Shown in pieces: positions 1 to 8,464 of a stretch of DNA of 15,438 bases; the stretch's first letter is position 1, and each line of letters starts with the position of its first letter. The notes beneath the pieces are model-generated. The model was given only the letters and a program-made list of their open reading frames with translations. It made no database searches and was not told the origin of the DNA. The stretch spans positions 2,066 through 17,503 of the forward strand of contig WTIB01000062.1 in the NCBI GenBank assembly GCA_011522905.1. The letters run 5' to 3'. Made by a program: the position numbers and the translations under genes. The stretch comes from Crocinitomicaceae bacterium. Lineage in GTDB: Bacteria; Bacteroidota; Bacteroidia; Flavobacteriales_D; Crocinitomicaceae.

Positions 1-452
1 ACGTCGAGTAATCCATCTTTCGTGATTCCGTCAAGCATCTGAATATTTCCAAATTTTGTTCCTGACCGTCCCATCATGTAATGAGGCGTCATAGACATAT
101 TTTCCATTCCTCCCGCAACAACGATTTCGTTATCACCTGCAATAATGGATTGAGCTGCAAGAGAAACAGATTTCATTCCAGAAGCACAAACTTTGTTTAC
201 AGTTGTACATGGAACATCGTTACTTATTCCTGCACCTAAAGCAGCTTGTCTCGCAGGAGCCTGTCCCACTCCAGCCTGTAATACATTACCCATAAAAACT
301 TCATCAACGAGTGATGCGGATACATTTCCTTTTGATAAGGCTCCTTTTATGGCCACTGAGCCCAATTGACTGGCTGAAACTTTTGATAATCCTCCCATGA
401 ATGAACCCATTGGAGTTCTCACTGCGGAAACTATGTATACTACTTTTGACAT
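1..452 (-). CDS. Acetyl-CoA acetyltransferase (thiolase), N-terminal part, cut by window edge
   Basis: Thiolase II family enzyme that condenses two acetyl-CoA to acetoacetyl-CoA, or runs the reverse cleavage, in the cytoplasm. About 150 residues are visible, starting MSKVVYIVSAVRTPMGSF, a classic thiolase N-terminus. The nucleophilic cysteine is C89 in VNKVCASGMKS, the same position as in Zoogloea PhaA. A downstream glycine-rich stretch GGMENMS (about residues 115-121) and the HYMMGR segment also fit the family. The usual length is about 390 residues, so the C-terminal half with the second catalytic cysteine and the GHP histidine lies beyond the left edge. The ATG at 452 is the only reasonable start. 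The gene is divergent from the VWA gene. Whether it serves ketone-body, isoprenoid-type or fatty-acid metabolism cannot be told from this fragment. Confidence 0.95.
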   Translation of the reverse strand, partial: MSKVVYIVSAVRTPMGSFMGGLSKVSASQLGSVAIKGALSKGNVSASLVDEVFMGNVLQAGVGQAPARQAALGAGISNDVPCTTVNKVCASGMKSVSLAAQSIIAGDNEIVVAGGMENMSMTPHYMMGRSGTKFGNIQMLDGITKDGLLD

Positions 453-555
453 ATTTGTTGTTTTTTTTGGATTACGAATATAGGAAATTGAATCTGAATT
501 GATGCATGCGTGCTTATCCTATTTTGTATGATTATTTCAATGTAGTTTCAAATTT
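453..555. promoter_or_regulatory. Divergent intergenic region between thiolase and VWA genes
   Basis: This 103 bp gap must hold promoters for two genes pointing apart. On the minus strand TATATTCG (475-482) matches the Bacteroidota -7 consensus TAnnTTTG at all but one fixed position and lies 22 nt upstream of the thiolase ATG, but no clear -33 TTTG was found. On the plus strand the best candidate is TTTG at 523-526 with TAGTTTCA at 543-550, which is a poor match with short spacing. The region also holds the short palindromes ATGCAT (502-507) and GCATGC (504-509). These assignments are by eye only. Confidence 0.35.
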
Positions 556-2655
556 GTGTCTAATTTTAGACCAATGAATTTGAATCTGGATTATTCGGCA
601 TGGTGGCTCTTACTTGTAGTCTTTATTTCTTTAGGCTTGACCTATCTTTCCTACTTCAATAAAAAGGGATTTGAAGAGTTATCCAATGGAATCAAATCGG
701 CCATGTTGATTTCTAGGTTTTTATCATTATTTCTGCTTGGCTTTCTGCTATTGGGAGTTCTTTTTAACACCAGTAATGAAAGGCTTGAAAAGCCCATATT
801 CTTCGTGGTTACAGACAATTCAAAATCAATGCTCAATTACAAGGACAGTGCAAGTGTACTAAAGGACCTGAATACGTTAAGAAACAAATTAAAAAAGGAT
901 TTTGGCGATCAACTACTTATTAAAGAAATCACCATTGGAACTGATGTTAAAACAGATATTAAAATTGGCTTTAATGAGTCAAATTCAAATCTGGAAAAAG
1001 CTTTTGAATACATCAATACAGAGTATTACAATCGAAACATTGGAGGGATTGCATTTATTTCTGACGGGAATTTTAATATGGGAGCAAACCCCATATACAA
1101 TGCTGAAAGAATTAAGTTCTCACCTATTTTTTCATTTGCAGTTGGTGACTCAATCCAAAAAAGAGATCATTTAATTCGAAATGTCTTTAACAACAACATT
1201 GCATTTTACAAGAACAAATTCCCTGTAGAGATAGATGTTGCATCGTACAAATTGAATGATGAAGAAATAACTGTTCGTATTGAACACAACAAGAAAATCA
1301 TCGCAACGAAGAAAGTCAAATACTCGAATTCTGATCAGGATTTTAAAAAGCTTATATTCAATTTACCTGCTGAAAAAATTGGTTTCCAAACCTACACTGT
1401 TCATCTAGAAGAAGTTCAGAATGAGGTGTCCTTACAAAACAACCACAGAAATTTTTATGTTGAAATTCTCGATTCAAGAAACAAAGTTTTAATTCTCTCT
1501 GATGCACCACATCCCGATGTAGCTGCTCTTCAATCTGTCTTATCAGAAGATGATAATATTGAAGTGGAATACAAAACATTCGAAGCTTGGGACAAAAAAG
1601 TCAATAATATAAATCTTCTCATATGTCACAGTCCTTCAGAGCTATTTAGTACAGAGCTATTTAAGTTGTTTAAAAATAAAAATATCCCCGTTTTGTATGT
1701 GTTGGGTTCAAAGACCCATAAAGGCATTTATTCTAAGCTAGGAATTCAATTCTCCAATGAATCCTCAAATCAAATTGACGAATTTCAAGGAGCTATCAAT
1801 AACGGGTTTTCAATTTTTGAGACCAATGAAGAGCTCATAGAATCATTAAACTATTACCCTCCTTTAAGTGGAAAGTACGGAGAATTTTCCGTACCAAACT
1901 CCTCATCCATATTTATGCAACAAAGAATTGGACCCGTCACAAAAAAAACGCCCTTATTTTTCTTTTCAAGTATTCAGGGCATGACCTATGGCGCAATAAT
2001 GGGTGAAGGACTATGGAGATGGAAATTCAATGAATTTCAGCGCCGTAAAAGCCATGACGTCTTCAATCTTATATTTGCCAAATCTGTTCAGTTTTTAACC
2101 CTACGAAAAAGAGGAAGCGGACTGAACGTAATCATTCCAAAAAAACTCAATAAAGATGAAGATTTGGTCATCAATGCAAACTTTTACAATGACGCATTAG
2201 AGCCCATTACTAGCCCTGAAATTATTTTTGAAATAACGGATGAAAAGGGCAAAAAATACGAATCTCAATTTGCTGTTAATGGAAATGGTTATCAAGCGAA
2301 ATTAGGAAAGATGAATCCTGGTAAATATACATGGCTTGCACAAACAAAATTTGGCAATAAAAATTATACCCAAAAAGGGAACTTTTTTATTGAAGACCTG
2401 GATAATGAAAAAAGCGAATCTGTTGCAAATCATAGTGTTCTCAAACAGCTTTCAAAGCAGTCTAATGGTAAATTTTACAATTTAAACAAGCTTCAATCTT
2501 TTTATGAAGACTTATCAAATAGAAAGGACATTAAGACAGTTTCTTACGAAGAAAAAACAACGCGAAATTTAATTGATATCTGGTGGTATCTATTGATCAC
2601 TGCCTCTCTTCTCATATTTGAATGGTTTCTGAAAAGGCTTTACGGGCTTAATTAA
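556..2655 (+). CDS. Membrane-anchored VWA-domain protein with GATase-1-like segment
   Basis: Predicted inner-membrane protein of 699 residues. Two hydrophobic segments near the N-terminus (about 16-34 and 50-70) precede a von Willebrand A domain whose MIDAS motif is visible as D87-N-S89-K-S91. A second acidic MIDAS residue is likely D170 in FISDG, and a serine (NSNLEKAF, about 143-150) sits where a threonine is common. From about residue 309 (NKVLILSDAPHPDV) to MTYGAIMGEGLWRW (476-489) the sequence resembles the GATase-1-like domain of large Bacteroidota VWA membrane proteins. A beta-rich region follows, then a C-terminal membrane helix (about 672-692) ending in a basic tail. The topology suggests a large periplasmic body between helix 2 and the last helix. 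The start may be GTG 556 or ATG 574; neither has a clear ribosome binding site. No BatA/BatB/MoxR partners are adjacent. Domain type is fairly sure, function unknown. Confidence 0.75.
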   Translation: MSNFRPMNLNLDYSAWWLLLVVFISLGLTYLSYFNKKGFEELSNGIKSAMLISRFLSLFLLGFLLLGVLFNTSNERLEKPIFFVVTDNSKSMLNYKDSASVLKDLNTLRNKLKKDFGDQLLIKEITIGTDVKTDIKIGFNESNSNLEKAFEYINTEYYNRNIGGIAFISDGNFNMGANPIYNAERIKFSPIFSFAVGDSIQKRDHLIRNVFNNNIAFYKNKFPVEIDVASYKLNDEEITVRIEHNKKIIATKKVKYSNSDQDFKKLIFNLPAEKIGFQTYTVHLEEVQNEVSLQNNHRNFYVEILDSRNKVLILSDAPHPDVAALQSVLSEDDNIEVEYKTFEAWDKKVNNINLLICHSPSELFSTELFKLFKNKNIPVLYVLGSKTHKGIYSKLGIQFSNESSNQIDEFQGAINNGFSIFETNEELIESLNYYPPLSGKYGEFSVPNSSSIFMQQRIGPVTKKTPLFFFSSIQGMTYGAIMGEGLWRWKFNEFQRRKSHDVFNLIFAKSVQFLTLRKRGSGLNVIIPKKLNKDEDLVINANFYNDALEPITSPEIIFEITDEKGKKYESQFAVNGNGYQAKLGKMNPGKYTWLAQTKFGNKNYTQKGNFFIEDLDNEKSESVANHSVLKQLSKQSNGKFYNLNKLQSFYEDLSNRKDIKTVSYEEKTTRNLIDIWWYLLITASLLIFEWFLKRLYGLN

Positions 2656-4055
2656 TTACCACTTGGACATACGAACGTTGATGTAATTTCTGAGTTCGAT
2701 GGAATGGCATTAAATCCACCAATGACATCTTTTATTTTGTGCATATTGTGTCTTTTCAAAATAGACGCAGCAATCATACTTCGATACCCTCCTGCACAAT
2801 GCAAAATAAATGGTTCACCTGGATAGTCCTTTATGTTTTCTTGTATAAAGTCAAGGGGAAGAAGATTTGCATCATTGATATGCGAGGCTTCATATTCACC
2901 AGGCTTTCTAACGTCAACTATGGTTGAAGAAGAAATTTCCATTTCTAACAGCTCATCAACAGTAATTCGTTCAACACAATCGAATTTTTCATTTTGAGCT
3001 GACCAACATTCAAAACCGCCATCTAAATATCCAATAACTTGATCATAACCAACTCTGGCCAATCTCCGAACTGTCTCTTCTTCCTTTCCCTCAGGTGTTA
3101 CAAGTATTAGTTTTTGATTTATATTAGGAATTACAGCACCTACCCAAGGAGCGAACTGTCCTTCTAGTCCAACGAATAAACTTCCAGGAATATGTCCCTT
3201 CGAAAATTCCCCGGCCTTTCTCGTATCCAAAATTAGGATATCGTCTTTAGCTGAGAGCTCCTTAAATTTCTCAACATTTAAAGGAGTCAAACCTCTATTT
3301 ATAACCTCATTAATATTTTCATAACCTGATTTATTGAGGCTTACATTCATTCCAAAATATCCAGGAGGAGGCAACAAACCATGAATTAATTCATCCACAA
3401 AATCACTTTTACTTAGCTCTGGGTTCAGTGCATAATTGGTCTTCTTCTGCTCTCCCAAGGTACTAAAGGTTTCTTTTGACATGTTCTTACCACATGCACT
3501 ACCTGCACCGTGAGCTGGATACACAATCAAATCATCCTCTAGAGGCAATAGCTTTGTTCTTATGGATTCATATAACATCCCTGCCAAATCTTCCTTTGTC
3601 ATATCGGCAGATTTTTGAGCCAAATCAGGCCTTCCTACGTCACCAATAAATAAGGTATCTCCCGTAAACAAGGCTATTTGTTTTCCTTTTGAATCCTTCA
3701 GTAGATAACATGTAGATTCCATGGTATGTCCTGGCGTATGAATTACGGTAATCGTAAGATCCCCAATTTGAAATACCTCACCATCTTTAGCCGAAATAAA
3801 ATCGAATGAAGGATTTGCTTCTGGACCAAATACAATTTGTGCTTCTGTACTTTTTGCCAAATCAAGATGTCCACTCACAAAATCAGCATGAAAGTGGGTT
3901 TCAAAAATATATTTTATTCTCGCTCCATCAGCCTTTGCTCTATCAATATATGGGAAAGTTTCTCTTAATGGGTCAATAACAGCAACCTCACCTTGAGATT
4001 CAATATAATAGGCGCCTTGCGCAAGGCATTTGGTGTAAATTTGTTCAATTTTCAT
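2652..4055 (-). CDS. Persulfide dioxygenase-rhodanese fusion (MBL fold plus two rhodanese domains, CstB-like)
   Basis: Cytoplasmic sulfur-handling enzyme of 467 residues that probably oxidises glutathione-type or other low-molecular-weight persulfides and passes sulfane sulfur through a rhodanese. Residues 1-240 form an ETHE1-type metallo-beta-lactamase domain: THFHADF (H54, H56, D58), PGHTMEST (H110), FTGDTLFIGDVGRPD (D133) and YPAHGAGSACG (H182). H54, H110 and D133 correspond to the Fe(II) facial triad of ETHE1. The first rhodanese domain (about 250-355) keeps DTRKAGEFSKGHIPGS but has no active-site cysteine where one is expected (LILVTPEGKEE). The second (about 365-460) has the active loop C420-AGGYRS. 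This order matches CstB of Staphylococcus aureus. I chose ATG 4055; a TTG at 4064 would add only three residues. It is last in the minus-strand cluster, 21 bp after the amidohydrolase. Its stop overlaps that of the convergent VWA gene. Confidence 0.9.
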   Translation of the reverse strand: MKIEQIYTKCLAQGAYYIESQGEVAVIDPLRETFPYIDRAKADGARIKYIFETHFHADFVSGHLDLAKSTEAQIVFGPEANPSFDFISAKDGEVFQIGDLTITVIHTPGHTMESTCYLLKDSKGKQIALFTGDTLFIGDVGRPDLAQKSADMTKEDLAGMLYESIRTKLLPLEDDLIVYPAHGAGSACGKNMSKETFSTLGEQKKTNYALNPELSKSDFVDELIHGLLPPPGYFGMNVSLNKSGYENINEVINRGLTPLNVEKFKELSAKDDILILDTRKAGEFSKGHIPGSLFVGLEGQFAPWVGAVIPNINQKLILVTPEGKEEETVRRLARVGYDQVIGYLDGGFECWSAQNEKFDCVERITVDELLEMEISSSTIVDVRKPGEYEASHINDANLLPLDFIQENIKDYPGEPFILHCAGGYRSMIAASILKRHNMHKIKDVIGGFNAIPSNSEITSTFVCPSGN

Positions 4056-4061
4056 AGGATA

Positions 4062-4069
4062 CAAAATTA
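4062..4069 (-). promoter_or_regulatory. Possible -7 element (TAATTTTG) before the persulfide dioxygenase gene
   Basis: The minus strand reads TAATTTTG, an exact match to the Bacteroidota TAnnTTTG box, in the 21 bp gap before ATG 4055. It ends only 6 nt from the start codon, which would make a nearly leaderless message, and no TTTG or TTG is present at the expected -33 distance. AT-rich sequence produces such matches by chance, so co-transcription from upstream is at least as likely. Confidence 0.2.
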
Positions 4070-4076
4070 AAGAATA

Positions 4077-5699
4077 TCATTCTAATGAATGTAGTAATCG
4101 ACCGTCAATATATGTTTTCCAGGAATAATTCTCAATGAATTTCGCTTGTCGATTTAATGGTTTGTCCAAGATCACAAATGTAGCTCTCTTTCCTTTTTCT
4201 AAGGTTCCACTCCTACCCTCATCAAATGATGCAAAAGCATTCCAAAAAGTCATTCCCTTTAGTGTTTCGTCCATGCTTAAGGCTTCATTCTTCAAAAATC
4301 CACCACTTGGATAATCTTTATTATTCATTCTATGAACTGCGGCATGTATAGTGTAAAAAGGGTTCGTATATTCAACGGGGAAATCGGTACCAAGTGCGAT
4401 CATTCCATTCTGATTTTTCAATGATTTAAAGGCATAGGCACCAGACATTCTGTCTTCACCAATTTTAGACTGCACCCATCTTTGATCGGTTGTGGCATGC
4501 GTTGGCTGTACAGAGGGGAATACGGCATAATCAGAAAATTTATGAAGATCTTCCAAATCAATAATTTGTGCATGTTCAATTCTAAATCGATGATCAGGGT
4601 TTCTTTTGTAAACATTTGAACACATATCCAGAATTATAGAAATGGCAGAATCACCAATGCCATGTGAGTTAAGCTGGTATCCAACATCTAAGCAAAATTC
4701 AGCCAGCTCGTTCAACTCATCAGGATTCATAAGACATAACCCTTTGTAATCCTTTTTATCCAAATAATCTTGCTTTAGTAATGCCCCGCTTGAGCCAAGA
4801 GCTCCGTCAACATATGCTTTAAAGCTCCTGACAGACAGATTTTTCAATGTAAATATTCCCTTTTCCAATGCAAATTTTCGATTCTCTCTACTCGGATTCA
4901 GCATGGCATAAACATTAATACTTAGCTCATTATTTGAAACCATTTCAGTAAGCAGCTGAAGCTCCTCAAATTCAATGCCTGCCTCATGAACTCCTGTTAT
5001 ACCATAACCCAAAAGCTCCTTTTGGATTACTTTAAGCTGTTTTTTGATTTCCGAAGAAGAAAATGCAGGAATATAAGGCTCTAAGATTGAAAGTGCAGCA
5101 TCTATAAACATTCCATTGGGTTCACCATTGTCAAGTGAGACCTCTCCCCCTTTAATGTCTCTATCAAAGTCACCCATTAGATCAATAAATGCCTTATTTA
5201 CGAGAGCCGAATGTCCATCAATTCTATACAAACAAACAGGCGTATTTGGAAATTTCTCATTCAAACGTCTATTATTGGGCATTGCAGAATTTTCCCATAA
5301 CGACTGATCCCACCCAGAACCAATGATGATATTTCTTTTTGTTTTCTTTTGATAATCATATACTCTTTTAATCATCTCTTCTTCCGACCTACACCCTAAT
5401 AGATTTGCACTAAGTTTCAACTCAGCATACGAAAACAAATGTCCGTGAGCATCAATGAATCCGGGATATATCTCTTTACCCGCGGCGTCAACTGATTTCG
5501 TATATCTGTACTTATTCAATATTTGACGATCAGGTCCCAATTCAACGATTTTGCCATCTTTTATTGCCATGGCTTGATAGGTGTGGTTTCCTTCATCAAG
5601 ACTATGGATTTTTGCATTAAATATGACCAAATCAACAGCCTCTCCCTTCATACAGGATTGAAGAATAATTATCGATAGAATAAAAAGAATATTTCTCAT
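4077..5699 (-). CDS. YtcJ-type metal-dependent amidohydrolase, predicted lipoprotein
   Basis: Amidohydrolase of 540 residues, the usual size for YtcJ/AepA-like members of amidohydrolase family 3, which hydrolyse C-N bonds with one or two metal ions. The substrate is not predictable. The N-terminus carries a type II signal peptide with lipobox LQS-C16, so the mature enzyme is probably a lipid-anchored envelope protein. The metal site is visible as GFIDAHGHL (H85, H87), a candidate bridging lysine K294 in SFKAYVDGALGS, LNSHGIGD (H346), RIEHAQI (H376) and LGTDFPVE (D439). The second half also has the family-typical segments PTHATTDQRW and TIHAAVHR. The start follows the tamL stop by 5 bp, so the two are almost certainly co-transcribed. 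Nothing suggests damage or unusual composition. Confidence 0.9.
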   Translation of the reverse strand: MRNILFILSIIILQSCMKGEAVDLVIFNAKIHSLDEGNHTYQAMAIKDGKIVELGPDRQILNKYRYTKSVDAAGKEIYPGFIDAHGHLFSYAELKLSANLLGCRSEEEMIKRVYDYQKKTKRNIIIGSGWDQSLWENSAMPNNRRLNEKFPNTPVCLYRIDGHSALVNKAFIDLMGDFDRDIKGGEVSLDNGEPNGMFIDAALSILEPYIPAFSSSEIKKQLKVIQKELLGYGITGVHEAGIEFEELQLLTEMVSNNELSINVYAMLNPSRENRKFALEKGIFTLKNLSVRSFKAYVDGALGSSGALLKQDYLDKKDYKGLCLMNPDELNELAEFCLDVGYQLNSHGIGDSAISIILDMCSNVYKRNPDHRFRIEHAQIIDLEDLHKFSDYAVFPSVQPTHATTDQRWVQSKIGEDRMSGAYAFKSLKNQNGMIALGTDFPVEYTNPFYTIHAAVHRMNNKDYPSGGFLKNEALSMDETLKGMTFWNAFASFDEGRSGTLEKGKRATFVILDKPLNRQAKFIENYSWKTYIDGRLLHSLE

Positions 5700-5704
5700 A
5701 ATAA

Positions 5705-8446
5705 TTAGAATGGATAGCCAATACCAAAATGTAAAGTTGGCCAGAATGGTTTTGGAAGATAATATAATGCCCTATCTCTTGCCGTTTGGGGCGTATCTCC
5801 TGGTAAAATAAAACGATCGATTCCTTCCTGTATATAAGTTTCGCGACTTCCAAAATCCTGAAAAGTCCATCTTGCACCACTACTATATGCTGGATTATAA
5901 ATAGGAAAACCTAAATCCAACCTTACAATAAAATATTCCAAATCAACACGCAAACCTATCCCCGAAGCAATCGCCATTTCTTTAAATACATTCTGAATTT
6001 TAAATTGAGCCTCTCGCGAATCCTCGTTTACTGTCCAAATATTTCCAATATCAGTAAAAAATGCTCCTTTGAGAATTGACCCTAATGAAAATCGATATTC
6101 AATTGAAGTTCCAATCCGCACATCCCCTATTTGAGTTAAAGTCCTATTGGTATCTAAATGATATTTGTATGCTCCTGGACCTAAAGAACGGGCTCTCCAT
6201 CCCCTGTTGTCATTTGAACCACCGGCATAAAAGCTGTAATCATAAGGAAGAGAAGTATTTGTATTTCCATAGGGAATACCCGCTCCTGCTTCCGCTTTGA
6301 AATGAATTGATGAAGATGAATTGATTTTTTTAGCCAACACATATCGATTATCAAGGCGAACAAATTGAGCATAGGTCAGATCTAAAAATTGATATTGCCC
6401 ATTTAAAGTATCTTGAGTATTGCGAAGACCATACAATAAATTTCCTGCAGCATCAAAAGAGGCATTATATGAAATTGTTGCACCTAAAAAAGATTTTCTA
6501 CCTGGCCTGTATTTTCTATTCGCGTTGCTATACTCGAAGGTCGCCTTTGCATCCTGCCATATAAACTGATTGCTATATGCATTATTCAAAAAGACGTCAT
6601 TTAATAGGTCAAGTTGATTTTGAAAACTCGAACTTTTCTTAATATTTACGAGTTTAATAACGGATGCTCCTGGCAGCCCTAACTGAAAAATCTGAGTTTT
6701 TTGAACAAAAAACTTCCACAAATAATTTAGCTGAAAAACTTGTCTATCAAATATGTCTCTTATTTCAAAATTATATCCAGTAGAAATTAACGTTCTTGCT
6801 CTATGCCTTTTTGATAATGTGGCGGGTGGAAATGGAGCCAGACCAATGAGTTCTAGTTTAATACTAGGCCCGAATTCAATTGTATTAAATGGGAATTTGG
6901 TATTTTCATCATTGTCGTTAAATACAAGCGTTTGTGTTTCAAACCCTCCTCCTAATGATATACTTAGCTTTTCCGCTCCACGAAAGATATTTTTATTCAC
7001 ATAATTCACTGAGGCATTTGCACCTAATAATCCGAGTGAGGTGGTAAAACGATTATCAAAGGCAATTGATTGCTTCTTTGATGGTGTTAAAAAATAATGC
7101 ACATCCATCAAATAATTTTTGGAAGATGAATGATCCACTTCTTTAAAGATTGGTTTTATTGAGCTAAACAATCCAAGCTGAGATAAGCCTTTTATTGACC
7201 TTGCCGCATACTCATCTTTGTATGATTCGTTCTGCTCTAAATAATTATTGAGCTCCAAAATATCAGGCTTTATCCATGGCCTGTCACCATTATAATTCAC
7301 ATAAATAATTCTCGAAGAATCAATATTATTTCTTGTTAGTCCATTTTTACGCTGACTCCTTGATAATTTACGTTCTGCAAACTTTAATGATTCTTTTGTC
7401 AGAAAATATTGACGGTAATCCTTGTTTTCGAAATCAATGCATTCGCAATAGTCCGAAAAATTACCCTCAACATGAATAGTATCACTTAAGTGAAAAAATA
7501 CTTTATTTATTTTTGTATATCTGTATGGTCGAACAACCAAGCTATCACTATTTTCATTAAAAGGTTCGAACTGTTTATTAAATTTCATATTGAGTATCAC
7601 CCCCATTCTTTTGTATGAAGTATCAGCAATAAATTCTATACTTGAAGAAGAATACTTATAGTAGGAGTGATCTCGCATATCTTTTGCAAAATTTTCTCTG
7701 TATTCATCCAAAAGATCAATGTCAAAGGGTACATCAAGTAATGGATGTGAGTCTCCTTTATCCATGATTTCTTTTATGTAAGCCCCATGATTCCTTATCA
7801 TTAAAAAATCTCCTGAATAAACAACTGAATCTATTGTAAATACCTTACCCAAGTTAAGCTCGTAAAGTATATCCACTTTCCTTTTTACACTATCAAAAAT
7901 GGCTCTACTGGTTAATTCTGGATTGTAGTACCCTCGCCTTCTTAAGTAATTATAAATCTGTTCGTTTGTTTTATTAAAAGCAATTGAATCGAAGACCTTG
8001 GGATCTTCACCAAATTTATACTTTATTCGCTCTCTAAAAAGGAGATCATCATTTATTGAGTCCTTTATGATCTTTTCCGTGTAATACTCCTTTCCTTTTC
8101 TCTTGGCCTTCTCAATTCGACGACTGTTAATTTTTGCATATCGCAACCTTTTACGAATTAAATTTTGCTTGAATTTCTCATTTGCCTTCAGTCGTTTTTC
8201 ACTGAGCTTCGTAGAATCTATAAGATTGTAAGCACGAAGCTTCAGCCTCATTCCAAGAATTCTTTGATTGGGTTTTAATTTCAAAATATCCGTAAGGTCA
8301 TCTTTAAAAGAAATTTTCTGGTCTACTGTTATTTTGTTAGAATTCATCAGAAAATATCCCTCAGGGACATTTTTGGTGATGTTGCATGATGCCAACCCCA
8401 TCGAGATGCACATCATATAAAACCAAAGTTTATTTATCTTCACCAT
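5705..8446 (-). CDS. tamL: TamL-type Omp85 outer-membrane assembly lipoprotein
   Basis: Outer-membrane beta-barrel protein of the Omp85/BamA superfamily, 913 residues. The start at ATG 8446 puts a type II signal peptide first, with lipobox LAS-C21; a lipidated N-terminus marks the Bacteroidota TamA variant called TamL. The next part has the TamL-like segment PNQRILGMRLKLRAYN (59-74), a very basic stretch (about 85-127), and FGEDPKVFDS (145-154). POTRA-like repeats follow (about 155-400). The C-terminal 400 residues are the barrel, with GGSNDNRGW (742-750) in place of the VRGF/Y lid-lock motif, FFTDIGNIW (796-804), and a terminal phenylalanine typical of Omp85 proteins. A longer reading frame reaches 8494, but it adds 16 residues before a good signal peptide and would run into the divergent methyltransferase gene. 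It heads the minus cluster. No tamB is adjacent. Confidence 0.85.
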   Translation of the reverse strand: MVKINKLWFYMMCISMGLASCNITKNVPEGYFLMNSNKITVDQKISFKDDLTDILKLKPNQRILGMRLKLRAYNLIDSTKLSEKRLKANEKFKQNLIRKRLRYAKINSRRIEKAKRKGKEYYTEKIIKDSINDDLLFRERIKYKFGEDPKVFDSIAFNKTNEQIYNYLRRRGYYNPELTSRAIFDSVKRKVDILYELNLGKVFTIDSVVYSGDFLMIRNHGAYIKEIMDKGDSHPLLDVPFDIDLLDEYRENFAKDMRDHSYYKYSSSSIEFIADTSYKRMGVILNMKFNKQFEPFNENSDSLVVRPYRYTKINKVFFHLSDTIHVEGNFSDYCECIDFENKDYRQYFLTKESLKFAERKLSRSQRKNGLTRNNIDSSRIIYVNYNGDRPWIKPDILELNNYLEQNESYKDEYAARSIKGLSQLGLFSSIKPIFKEVDHSSSKNYLMDVHYFLTPSKKQSIAFDNRFTTSLGLLGANASVNYVNKNIFRGAEKLSISLGGGFETQTLVFNDNDENTKFPFNTIEFGPSIKLELIGLAPFPPATLSKRHRARTLISTGYNFEIRDIFDRQVFQLNYLWKFFVQKTQIFQLGLPGASVIKLVNIKKSSSFQNQLDLLNDVFLNNAYSNQFIWQDAKATFEYSNANRKYRPGRKSFLGATISYNASFDAAGNLLYGLRNTQDTLNGQYQFLDLTYAQFVRLDNRYVLAKKINSSSSIHFKAEAGAGIPYGNTNTSLPYDYSFYAGGSNDNRGWRARSLGPGAYKYHLDTNRTLTQIGDVRIGTSIEYRFSLGSILKGAFFTDIGNIWTVNEDSREAQFKIQNVFKEMAIASGIGLRVDLEYFIVRLDLGFPIYNPAYSSGARWTFQDFGSRETYIQEGIDRFILPGDTPQTARDRALYYLPKPFWPTLHFGIGYPF

Positions 8447-8456
8447 TAGAACAACA

Positions 8457-8464
8457 CAAAAATA
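8457..8464 (-). promoter_or_regulatory. Candidate -7 element (TATTTTTG) for the tamL cluster
   Basis: The minus strand carries TATTTTTG, a perfect fit to the Bacteroidota TAnnTTTG box, in the 27 bp gap between tamL and the divergent methyltransferase gene. It lies 10 nt before the ATG at 8446. TTTG copies exist at 8477-8480 and 8492-8495 on the minus strand, but spacings of about 12 and 27 nt do not fit the usual 19-21. If used, the tamL promoter lies upstream of and partly inside the start of the neighbouring gene. Confidence 0.35.

Noticed and set aside
902..1174. 90-codon plus-strand open frame inside the VWA gene
   Set aside because: Lies fully within a well supported gene in another frame and has no recognisable protein features.
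4064..4065. TTG start for the persulfide dioxygenase three codons before ATG
   Set aside because: ATG 4055 gives the family-typical MKIEQIYT start, and TTG is a rare start. I used 4055.
5632..5880. 82-codon minus frame spanning the tamL/amidohydrolase junction
   Set aside because: It overlaps both real genes in another frame and has no domain; the 5 bp gap between the genes leaves no room for another gene.
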